Of a stretch of 64,000 bases of DNA, positions 20,626 to 28,991 are shown in pieces. The number at the start of each line of letters is the position of its first letter. Positions within the stretch are counted from its first letter, which is position 1. Source of the stretch: Paraescarpia echinospica. Taxonomy: Eukaryota; Annelida; Polychaeta; Sabellida; Siboglinidae. The translations under genes were made by a program, and so were the position numbers. The notes under the pieces were generated by a model. That model had not been told where the DNA came from. It saw only the letters and a program-made list of their open reading frames with translations, and ran no database searches. Location of the stretch: positions 62,001 through 126,000 of the forward strand of contig JAHLWY010000255.1 of assembly GCA_020002185.1 (NCBI GenBank), given 5' to 3'.

Positions 20626-20979
20626 ATGATGATGTGGGGCACTCGTCTCTTTATTGGTATCGCTTATGCCACGCTTCACGTCGTGACCGGGATCACCGTC
20701 TACTATCTGATACGACTATGGCACATCAGCGGAAAAAGCTCCAGCAAGTCTACTTCGATCCCGCTAAGGTGGGGAGTTACGGGGGTATCGAGTCTTTGCG
20801 ACGAGTCGACTTCCGACCTACACAGCGTGTACCGAGAAAGATCGTCGAACAATGGCTATCGGAACAGAACGCCTACACTCTACACAAACCGGTCAGAGTT
20901 CATTTCAAGCGGCGACGCGTGGTCATCGGAGACCGGAATCAACAGTGTCAAGCCGATGTCGTCGACGTGTCCAGTCTGA
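20626..20979 (+). CDS. Possible small membrane protein overlapping the integrase start
   Basis: The frame from ATG 20626 begins with a strongly hydrophobic stretch (LFIGIAYATLHVV, then GITVYYLI) that could be one membrane span, followed by basic residues. From 20718 it overlaps the integrase in a different frame and is then unlikely to be real coding sequence. No family recognised. It could be a short gene whose stop has been lost, or chance. Confidence 0.2.
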   Translation: MMMWGTRLFIGIAYATLHVVTGITVYYLIRLWHISGKSSSKSTSIPLRWGVTGVSSLCDESTSDLHSVYRERSSNNGYRNRTPTLYTNRSEFISSGDAWSSETGINSVKPMSSTCPV

Positions 20980-21798
20980 AAAAAGAAAACGACGGCAAGG
21001 CGTTCCTACTCACGGTGATCGACGTCTTCTCGAAAGTCGCCCGAAGCGTTCCCCTGAAGAACAAGTCGGCGACGTCTATGTCGAAGGCGCTGGACGAACT
21101 CTTCACTGACGACGGCGTTCGGCCGCTGTCGTTGCAGACCGATAGAGGTCTGGAATTATTTAATCGTAGCTCGGGGGGTATTGAAAAAGTACGGTATCCA
21201 ACACTTCTCCACCTACAACGAGGAGACCAAGGCGAGCGTTGTGGAACGCTTCAATCGCACGCTAAAGACGCGGATGTGGCGATAACTGACGCACAAAGAA
21301 ACGTGGCGATACATCGATATCCTTCCGGATCTGGTGCGGACGTACAACGACACACCTCACCGCAGCATCGGGATGCCTCCGTCGCAGGTGGATGCGACTA
21401 ATCAGGAAGAGGTGTGGCAGCGCTTGTACGGTGGTCATCACGGTAAAGGCGTGCCCAAGTACCACGTGGCGGATCACGTATGTATCAGCAAGGTCAAGAG
21501 ACGGTTCGATAAAGGCTACATGGCGAATTGGACATAGGAAATATTCACGATACGCGAGGTACATCCGTCCGATCCGCCCGTCTATCGACTGACGGACGAT
21601 CTCGGAGAGATACTGGACGGCACCTTCTAAGAACCGGAGTTGCAGAAGGTGACGGTTCCGATCGATAAACTGTACCGCGTGGAATCGATAGTGCAGAGAC
21701 GCAAGGTAGGGAGACGAAGAGAGGTGTTGGTGAAATGGTTTGGATACCCTTCGAAATTTAACAGCTGGATCGATGCCAAGGCCCTCGTCGGACTATAA
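20718..21798 (+). pseudogene. Retroviral-type integrase with chromodomain, broken
   Basis: This is the Polinton integrase that would insert the element's DNA ends. I place the start at ATG 20718 (MAHQRKKLQQVYFDP). The N-terminal region has WLSEQNAYTLHKPVR. The rve core has the first aspartates in QADVVDV (20954-20965), the second in LQTDRG (21141) and the glutamate in VVERFNRTLK (21244), about 34 residues later, a normal D-35-E spacing. A C-terminal chromodomain follows, with VKWFGYPSKFNSW near 21735-21765. Breaks: a frameshift near a G-run at 21173-21178, and in-frame stops at 21283, 21535 and 21628. The natural stop is at 21796. All catalytic residues are still readable, but no full-length protein can be made. 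Confidence 0.93.
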
Positions 21799-21838
21799 AG
21801 ACCAGTCACCTGTCCGACGAGATGTCATTCATCCACTC

Positions 21839-22101
21839 ATGACGGACGAGACGACAACAGTTATCGACGAAGAAGAAGAAGTCGACGCGCCGCAGAGGAC
21901 TCCTTCGGTACCGCGTGTCCAAAAGAGGAGATCGTTTCTGTGTGTCAGGTTATCGTTTTGTACAGTGTCATCTTGGTCAGCATTTACAAACTATCCATCG
22001 GACAAGAGAACGCGTCTCCGTGGACGGCCATGTTGAGTAGTTCGTTGGGTTACCTGCTACCCAGTCCGACGTTGCGACAGCAAGATGACCACCGACAGTG
22101 A
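21839..22101 (+). pseudogene. Small membrane protein upstream of the minor capsid gene
   Basis: One frame from ATG 21839 encodes an acidic start (MTDETTTVIDEEEEVDAP). From about 21900 another frame encodes the protein-like part: VCQVIVLYSVILVSIYKL is a membrane helix, followed by WTAMLSSSLGYLLPSPTLR and a stop at 22099-22101. I recall small proteins of this layout at this place in other Polintons, but the function is unknown. No ATG lies in the second frame, so a frameshift near 21890-21930 is likely. The 3' end overlaps the minor capsid start (ATG 22085) by 17 bp. Confidence 0.5.
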
Positions 22102-22883
22102 TTTCTACCTGACGCTACCTAGCAACGCTTCTATGCGTACGCATCCCGACAACACGTTGACCCATTACATCACATCGCTACCGCAACGTCTCAACTTGTC
22201 GGGTCAGTGGGAGTGTGGTCTGGCGATAGATATACTATCCGCATAGTTGGTACAACGTGAGAGAGAAGGACGCGTGGTTCGGTAGAGGACTAAGAAATGA
22301 GGATGACGAGCACGAGATGACTACGACGAAAACCAATATCGAGTTCGGGTATTATCTCGGACCGCAGAATCTCGTCAAAGCGATAAATAAAGCTCTAGTA
22401 CGTGTGCTACCGGATAATGTCGTGCGCCTATATTACAGCTCCATCACACACAAGATTACAGTGGTGTTGCTGTCGAACGCCATATTCACCGGGGATATGT
22501 TGAATACCATTTTAGGCTTTCGTGAGACCATGCTGTTCGGAGATATAAACAAGAAGAAGAAGAAGGAAACGTTGGTCGAAGCCGACACCGTGGTGGACAT
22601 GACGCGGCGTATGGAGTCGCTCAACGTCTACACGAACGTCATCGAACCTCGAATCGTTGGCGACAGCCTCGTTCCACTGCTACGTATCGTTCCGCTGAAT
22701 GGTAGACAAGGCGACGCCGTGACGAAGACCTTCCAAAAGATCCAGTACCTACCCGTCCTGGTCAAAGACTTCGGCACGATCGAGATCGATATAAGGGACG
22801 ATACCGGCCGGCGCGTGCCATTCGAACGCGGAAAACTGACGACGACGCTTCATTTCCGACGGCGACGGACGGCACTGTTCTAG
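22085..22883 (+). pseudogene. Minor capsid protein (penton, single jelly-roll), frameshifted
   Basis: This is the Polinton minor capsid protein, thought to form the vertices of the capsid. From ATG 22085 the start includes DFYLTLPSNASM, NTLTHYITSLPQ and SGQWECGLA. The frame then shifts near 22240, and the family pattern resumes with PHSWYNVREKDAWFG and runs to TAG 22881. Later recognisable parts are EFGYYLGPQNLVKAI, VRLYYSSITHKI and IEIDIRDDTGRRVPFERGK, the last a typical C-terminal strand. The span of about 266 codons is on the short side but ends in a natural way. It lies directly upstream of the small basic protein gene (4-bp gap). Confidence 0.88.
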
Positions 22884-22887
22884 AGAG

Positions 22888-23264
22888 ATGAATTACAACG
22901 AGTACTACGCTCGTCAAGCGGGAGGCGCGCTTCCCTATTTCGCAGGTGCCCGCTACCAACCAGGTCACGGTCTAGGAAGTCTATTCGGAGGTCTACTTCG
23001 TAGCGTCATGCCGCTCGTCAAGAGAGGCGCCGTGGTGTTGGGAAAGAGAGCGCTGTCGACCGGCGCGCGCATAGCCGACGACGTCCTATCGGTAGGGAGA
23101 TGTTGAGTCAACTCATGACCCCTTCTGGCGTACAAGAGCGTAAGACGCATATTAGATGCGCGTACCCTGCGAAACGAGTCAGTACAGCCAGGAGACGGTC
23201 GACGAAGAAGACACGCCGTCGAATACGCGAAGCCGACATATTCGACGATGGCATTCGTTCATAA
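22888..23264 (+). pseudogene. Glycine-rich and arginine-rich small virion-like protein, frameshifted
   Basis: The N-terminal part has YYARQAGGALPYFAGAR, then GHGLGSLFGGLLRSVMPLVK and GKRALSTGARIADDVL, an amphipathic, basic, glycine-rich pattern found in small Polinton proteins just before the major capsid gene. It ends at 23106 in its starting frame. Another frame then runs with a strongly basic end (ARRRSTKKTRRRIREADIF) to TAA 23262, overlapping the major capsid start by 17 bp. I infer at least one frameshift, possibly more, between 23090 and 23170. A role like the adenoviral core or membrane-lytic proteins is a guess from composition and position. Confidence 0.55.
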
Positions 23265-24564
23265 ACAATCGTGTGAGGGACTCAAGAGCGAACTCGATAT
23301 CTTCACCGTGCCTCCGACTCAGACCAGTATCATCGATAGTCACGTGGTGCAACATCAACCCATGTCATCGCTCGACTCGGGTGGACCGATAGAATTCGTT
23401 ATAGCCGGTTCCGGAGACGATTACCTGGATCTCGCCAGCACGATGCTACACGTTCAAGCGAAGGTAACCCGAGCCGACGGAAGCGACCTCGATGGCACCG
23501 ATCCCGTCGGTCCAGTGAATAACTGGCTCCATTCCCTTTTTAGCCAGGTCGACGTCTACCTGAACGGAACGCTCGTCACCCCCTCGACCAACACGTACCC
23601 GTACCGCGCTTACATATAGACGCTGCTGAGTTACGGAGTCGACGCCAAGGATACGCAACTGATGAGTCAGATGTGGTGCAAGGACACGAGTAATCGTATG
23701 GAAGCCGTCGAAATAGCCGCCGGAGATACAGCCAACGCAGGGTTCGTCACCAGACGCGTCGGTACGACTGGGAGTCGCGTGGTCGACATGATGGGACGTC
23801 TCCACGTGGACCTGTTACTCCAGGATAAATTCCTCATCAACGGCGTAGAGGTCAAGATACGTCTGGTACGCAGCAAGGACGCCTTCGCGCTCATGGCCGG
23901 TGGAGCCAACCCCGACTACAAGATAATGATCATCAACGCCACGCTATTCGTCAAGAAGGCCACCCTGAATCCGGGCGTGCAGATGGCTCACATAAAGGCC
24001 CTCGAAAAAAGCACAGCCAAGTACCCGATGCTACCCGTCAACTGCAAGGTCTACTTCATTCCCACAGGTACCCGCTCGCACACGCACGAGAATCTCTTTC
24101 TTGGCACTCTTCCAAAACGTCTCGTGCTGTGCTGTATCGACAACGACGCCTACAACGGAAGCTACGCTAAAAACCCGTTCAACGCCAAAAACAACCATAT
24201 CGACTTCCTCGCCGTGTACCTGGACGGACGACAGATACCCTCCAAACCTTTCCAACCCAATTTCGATGACGACCTCTTCATCAGGTGCTACCACAACCTG
24301 TTCACCTCGACGGGTAAGGTGTGGCTGGACGAAGGAAACGACATGACTCGCGACGACTTCCGTCACGGCTACACTTTCTTCGGCTTGGATCTCACCCCTG
24401 ACTCGTGCGACGACTGCTGCTTCCATCTGCTACAAAAGGGCAACCTGCGCATCGAGATTCATTTCCGCGACGCACCGACGACCACTGTGAACGTCATCGC
24501 CTACGCCGAGTTCGAGTCCGTTCTGGAGATCGATAAGAGTCGCAACGTCATCTACGACTATTGA
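23248..24564 (+). pseudogene. Major capsid protein (double jelly-roll), one in-frame stop
   Basis: This is the Polinton major capsid protein, predicted to form the hexon-like shell. From ATG 23248 (MAFVHKQSCEGLKSELDIF) the frame is family-like throughout: TVPPTQTSI, FVIAGSGDDYLDL, FSQVDVYLNG, YPYRAYI, then LLSYGVDAKD, NPDYKIMIINATLFVKK, HENLFLGTLPKRL and AYNGSYAKNPFNAKN, and near the end FRDAPTTTVNVIAYAEFES. The only lesion is TAG at 23617-23619; reading resumes in the same frame. The length of about 438 codons is normal. Its stop overlaps the protease ATG (TGATG at 24562-24566), as in tightly packed operon-like clusters. Confidence 0.95.
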
Positions 24565-25016
24565 TGGAAACCCTGCAGATCGCCCGTCTACTCTTCCGGG
24601 ATGCGCACGCCAAGGACATCGTTCGTAGGATCGTACCCAAAGACGTACTCCTCACCGAGACGATAGACGCTTACCCGGTCGACTTCGTCTGCAACACGCA
24701 CAACAGGACGAAACCGGGAGAACATTGGATAGCGCTATACGTGGACGATAATGGACAAGGTGAATACTTCTGCTCGTACGGCTTGCCACCACGACATGTC
24801 GAATTCCGACGATTCATGAATACACATTGCGTAGAATGGACTCATAATTCAAAGAGACTTCACAGTCCCTTGTCTAACGTTTGCGGACAATACTGTGTTG
24901 CTTATCTCATGTTTCGTTGTCGTGGACTTCCTATGAAGGAATTCGTGAACGGTTTCGGTACTGATCTGGTAGCAAACGATTGTCGTGTGTTCGACTGGCT
25001 TAAACTATTGAACTAA
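24564..25016 (+). CDS. Adenain-like maturation protease with altered active site
   Basis: This is the cysteine protease (adenovirus protease family, C5-like) that matures capsid proteins. The 150-residue frame from ATG 24564 is open. The histidine is in GEHWIALYVDD (H54), and the nucleophile is the first cysteine of NVCGQYC (C107). The residue after EYF, where the family has the acidic triad member, is cysteine (C70 in EYFCSYG). The position seven residues before C107, where adenain has the oxyanion glutamine, is histidine (H100 in RLHSPLSNV). If the alignment is right, two of four active-site positions are changed. The gene ends the late cluster and is followed by the second poly(A) module. 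Confidence 0.9.
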   Translation: METLQIARLLFRDAHAKDIVRRIVPKDVLLTETIDAYPVDFVCNTHNRTKPGEHWIALYVDDNGQGEYFCSYGLPPRHVEFRRFMNTHCVEWTHNSKRLHSPLSNVCGQYCVAYLMFRCRGLPMKEFVNGFGTDLVANDCRVFDWLKLLN

Positions 25017-25272
25017 GATGCATGCGTTTCTCTACATACCGTGTTTCATTAACGGACAGGTATCATCATCATTGTATGATTCGAGCCTATGGCGCGGTGG
25101 TCACACACCCGTAAGCTCACGATCTCTGCCGCGGTGTTCAGTCACTCGTAATTCGTATCACATTACGAGCCACTGGCGTGGTCGTCATGACCCGTAAGCT
25201 CACGGCCACTGGCGTGGTGTTCAGTCACCCGTAAGTCGTGTCATCATCATCATCATCATCACACTTGCGGTT
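25017..25272 (+). other. 3' region after the protease gene
   Basis: Non-coding region between the protease stop and the poly(A) module. It holds the repeats at 25078-25235 and an ATC run near 25236-25262. Confidence 0.5.
25078..25235 (+). repeat. Diverged tandem repeats of GGCGTGGT-GTCACCCGTAAG
   Basis: Four units share a GGCG(T/C)GGT start, a GTCA core and an (A/C)CCGTAAG or similar end, with GCTCACG between them. Units lie near 25089, 25130, 25166 and 25211. They are in the 3' untranslated region of the late cluster. Confidence 0.65.
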
Positions 25273-25325
25273 ACTAAAACACGGTTTCATACTACACATC
25301 ACGCTTGTATCTTTAGTCAATAAAA
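25273..25325 (+). terminator. Poly(A) module, copy 2
   Basis: ACTAAAACACGGTTT(C)ATACT, then CACGCTTGTATCTTTAGT and AATAAA at 25319-25324. It closely matches 13788-13840, is in the same orientation, and lies after the last gene of the element. Confidence 0.65.
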
Positions 25326-25379
25326 TTCGTGTGCACACGTATTCTTTGGTGTTTCGTTGGTTATTTCATACACGCGCAT

Positions 25380-25401
25380 TCACACACACACACACACACA
25401 A

Positions 25402-25440
<39 letters not shown>
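25380..25440. repeat. CA dinucleotide microsatellite
   Basis: About 60 bp of CA repeats with one AT interruption near 25401. Confidence 0.9.
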
Positions 25441-25442
<2 letters not shown>

Positions 25443-25497
25443 CACCCCTCCGTCACCGGAGGCACAACCCCACCCCCGCCCGCCCGAGTTGCTAGAT

Positions 25498-25650
25498 GGC
25501 GCTACGGACGCTTATGCAGACAGTTAGGTGCACTTCTTTCCGCTAGGTGACAGGAAGTACGTCAGAATAAAATGCCATGCCCTCCGCATTACAAGAAAAA
25601 GAACTATGCCAACATAAAATACCATGGGAGCACATGCACCCGTCAGTTTA
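25498..25650 (-). repeat. Inner, decayed duplicate of the right terminal repeat
   Basis: GGCGCTAC-GAC, then AGTTAGGTGCACTTCTTT and CGCTAGG-GTGACA, GGAAGTAC and, after a diverged part, ATGGGAGCACAT and CCGTCAGTTTA repeat the order of the outer right TIR (25651-25819) with substitutions and a deletion of about 20 bp. The right end thus has two terminal-repeat units in tandem; the left end has one. Confidence 0.7.
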
Positions 25651-25819
25651 GGCGCTACAGACGGTTAGGTGCACTTCTTTTCGCTAGGGTGACAAGGTCA
25701 GCAGATGATGATGATGACAGGAACCGGAAGTACATCATGGAAAATGTCCTTAGGTCAGCTGAAAATGATATGGGAGCACATTCACCGTCGGTTTACGTAT
25801 TGTCATCCACTAAGATACT
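25651..25819 (-). repeat. Right terminal inverted repeat of the Polinton
   Basis: Reverse complement of the left TIR (9363-9524) from position 25659 on, with few mismatches. The outer end reads CCACTAAGATACT on the + strand. The short frame that starts in the left TIR is also present here but ends at a TAG just inside the repeat. Confidence 0.92.
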
Positions 25820-26582
25820 ACTGTCGGTCAGGCATAATTCCAGGTATTGTACTAGCCCAACTTATCAAGCGAAACATACAACAAGTTAACATTGAATAGC
25901 ATAATAACTACCTGCCTTGAACGACCTCTTTGGCTGGGCAGATGGGGTGGTCGTTTGCGACAGTTTCTACTATGACCTCTTTGTGTGTATAATTCTCCTG
26001 ACTTATTTTTAGTCAAACAAGCACCTCCACAACTAATACTGCTCTGTCCATACCGTCTTCTCCTGCGCATATTGAAATGACGACGTTAGACACGACGATT
26101 GACGATTTGTGAACCGGAATACCTATACATCTTGAAAACTGGGCCATCAAGGAATATTGCGAGCACGGAAGCTATTAGATTGGTTGCCATGAAAACCAGT
26201 ATATCATAAATCTAAGTGGGATGGTTATATATTTATTTTTAGAAGGATGTTTCATTCCGGAATATCATGTATGTTATGAAATTGGAACTGGTATATATGT
26301 GTACAATGGTGAAGATTCAGTGTTGAATAATTGCATACATGCCGCTTTGTTTGAACGGAAATATTAAGTTTGTGTTGAAATGTTATATAAATATGTATAA
26401 AATATTTAATTTGTTACTTAGTCAGCCTTTTGATATATAAATCAACGTAAACATGGGGGAACATTCAAATCCCCAAAGAAACTTACACTACTGAATATGA
26501 TCAATCGCTATCAATAATAAACCAATTCATGTTCTATGAAAGCAGAATGTATTCAAGCATGAACAACAAACACTTTGTCATT
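25820..26582. other. AT-rich intergenic flank right of the Polinton
   Basis: No gene recognised; short frames only. Confidence 0.4.
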
Positions 26583-27560
26583 TCATGCAAAGTAATTAGC
26601 CAGTGGCCGTGACTTCTTGTGCCTTTCCACTTCAAAGCCGTCAACATATGCAACCAAGTGATTCGACAGGAAGTAAATGTACCACTTGTGACAACTTGTC
26701 ACATTTTCTACTGGTAGCAAGAATGCATGTCGCTTTGCACGCAGCCAATCGTAGTTTCCCCGTTTCTTGTTGGCTGGAGTATTCAGCTGCTTGGAAAATC
26801 CGGCTCTGTTCGTCAAGCCTGTCCCGTAGCCAGAATGTTCAAATCGTCGCAATCAAAACAACAGGTTTAGTCTTGTATAAAAGCAATGAAAAAAATGAAT
26901 ATATACCTTTCCAAAAGGGACTCGGCCAGCTTGAGCACAACACAGCTCACCTTTCCCACGTTCATCAAAATGTCAAGGACTGGATCCTTGCCGGAATACA
27001 CACAAAGGAAACGTTGTAACCGGTCTTCGAATCGGCAAGCTTCCAGACCTTGATACCCCACTTCGTAAGTGTGTGTGTCCTTGTGGAACTGGTTGAACGA
27101 CAGCCGACCACGAAAATGGACCATACATTCGTCGACAGCATCTTGTCGATAAGGCGTGAATTCCTCAGCAAATCGTTTCCTGAGTTGGTCGGTGAGGAAT
27201 CGGATCGTTTATAACTTGTCAAACCATCATTTCTGGTTGGCGCAGCCGAGTCATCACAATAAATTAAGTACTTCGTAATGTGGTTATACCTGTCACGCGG
27301 GGAGATGAGTGAAATTGGCATCGAAAGCAGCCAGTTGATCTTCGTGGCAAGATCTTCCCGTATTCTCTGCCAACGGTCTTTCTGCTCATTCCTATGAGGA
27401 GGCGCACAACATAATATGCAATCAATTCTGGTACAGCAATTGGCTTCCACATTCCAAAAGATCGGGCGTCGTCAGTGGTCTATCGGGATGCCGCATTGTT
27501 ATTGATCAACTTGCAAATGTTCTCTAGGAAATCGTCATCGTAGAACTGTTGAAAATAGTC
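26583..27560 (-). pseudogene. Degenerate piggyBac-type transposase
   Basis: The minus strand carries broken pieces of a piggyBac (PGBD-type) DDE transposase. In order of the protein, near 27120-27060 there is MVHFRGRLSFNQFHKDTHT, then TKWGIKVWKLADSKTGYN in another frame, then VYSGKDPVLDILMN and VVLKLAESLLE. Last, near 26840-26600, come AGFSKQLNTPANKKRG, NYDWLRAKRHAFLLP and WYIYFLSNHLVAYVDG. These match the family's core order, with frameshifts between pieces. The piece upstream (to about 27970) is compatible with an acidic N-terminal region but is not conclusive. No TTAA-flanked terminal repeats were identified. Confidence 0.7.
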
Positions 27561-28990
27561 TACACCATCATCTTTTTCCAGATGGTTAATTAATCCTTCT
27601 GAAAGTCATACGCTGGTAAAGTATCAATGTCAAGAAAACAACACTGTCTGCACATCGTCGGCATGACCAGCAAGAGGACTTTCACAGTCGGCATTAGAAT
27701 AGTCACTAAATACCTCATGGCGAACAACAGCCAGCGAAATAGAAATGTCTTCAACTTCAATAATCCGTTCGTGCACATACGTCAGGTGTAGCCATATGCG
27801 TTTTATCGCCCCGATATTTACCGACATTATCTACAATTTTCAAACGTTTCTTTCGTTCATAGATGAATGAGGCACTAGTACAACTACATCGGAATATAAC
27901 CCCATGGTTGTAGTTGTGCTCTGACATACCTAGACCAAGTCGATGACAAATTACCTTCCTTAACAACTAGCCTATAAACTACAAAAAAAAAACAATATGG
28001 CGAGCTAGTAAACGACAGCTATAAAGCGCACGAAACCCAAACCACCCCAAAATCAACTGATATAAATCGATGCATTCTCCCAGAGACATAAAATGAAAAG
28101 TATATTATAATCATAACTACTTCTATTGATAGACTATCAGAAATCAACCTGAGATAAACAGTAAACACAATACACAATAAACTGTGTACTAATAAGTGAA
28201 TACATAAATTGCACACAGGGAAGTACCTGCCAACTATCGTGTTAGCTCAGTTTCAGTTCGATTCATGAACCAGTATGAATTGTTTCAACATACACACATG
28301 TAAATATATATTTTGTAACCATCTCCACGCAAAGCAGAATCATGACAGGCTGCATTCATCATATTAATAAAAAAATGCACTTTCATTTAGTATACAATCT
28401 CGATGCTTGCATGCTTGCAAAACACCTTTAGACTTTTTAACGATTCCGAATCTGAGAGCTTTCAACTTGACAGCTTTCAAAACAACTACATAGAGAACTA
28501 CAACGTCATCAGCAAACCCACACAACATACCAACTCTGCCACAACCCACTACATTTAGTCCAGCAGCTCCACCGGACTACTAGTCATTTCCTCTCCACAC
28601 TGACCCAGTACAGACAGGACGACAACTAACCTTATTCATCTGCTATCCATCGTATTGTCAGGAGATGTCCAAGTAAACCCAAGCACCACTAAATATCACA
28701 CATATACAAAAATCAATAACATTCAATGGACCTAGCCTAACGGGTAGTGACTGCAACAGGACAGTGCATATAAAATGTGCTGGAATATACTTACATGACT
28801 ACAATAACACCTACGGAAACCTAAACACATCATGGCATTTGTCACAGGAAGTCCTAAATGATCACCATGCAATACAATGGGACCGCACTGGTTGTAAATG
28901 TGGACACACACACACAGCTGTAAATAAATGGCAATGAAAATATAAGATTACATTAATTTATCATGCTCGTGGGCTTACCCCAAATGCGAT
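27561..28990. other. Mostly unassigned; possible piggyBac N-terminus
   Basis: Minus-strand frames between 27590 and 27966 may be the worn N-terminal part of the adjoining transposase. From 27970 to 28990 I see nothing recognisable. Confidence 0.3.
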
Positions 28991-28991
28991 A

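Larger units (their letters stand above)
9363..25819 (+). mobile_element. Polinton/Maverick element, inactivated copy
   Basis: Polintons are self-synthesising DNA transposons related to viruses. This one is delimited by inverted terminal repeats starting AGTA(C/T)CTTAGTGG and has the family's hallmark gene set: protein-primed DNA polymerase B, retroviral-type integrase, packaging ATPase, major and minor capsid proteins and adenain-like protease. All hallmark genes are on the + strand. Its length of about 16.5 kb fits the family. The flanking hexamers (GGTAAT on the left, ACTGTC on the right) do not match, so no 6-bp target-site duplication is visible. The polymerase, integrase and both capsid genes carry stops or frameshifts. 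The CG-rich coding style contrasts with the AT-rich flanks. Confidence 0.96.

Noticed and set aside
14714..21630. Stop-codon reassignment as an explanation for in-frame stops
   Set aside because: TAA, TAG and TGA all occur, frameshifts are present too, and intact genes end at the same stops. Ordinary decay explains it better.
9357..25825. A 6-bp target-site duplication around the Polinton
   Set aside because: The flanking hexamers GGTAAT and ACTGTC differ. Shifting the boundary by a few bases did not give a convincing direct repeat.
25852..26070. Minus-strand frame beginning with an arginine run
   Set aside because: Overlaps only the flank, shows no domain or conservation pattern, and lies outside the Polinton terminus.
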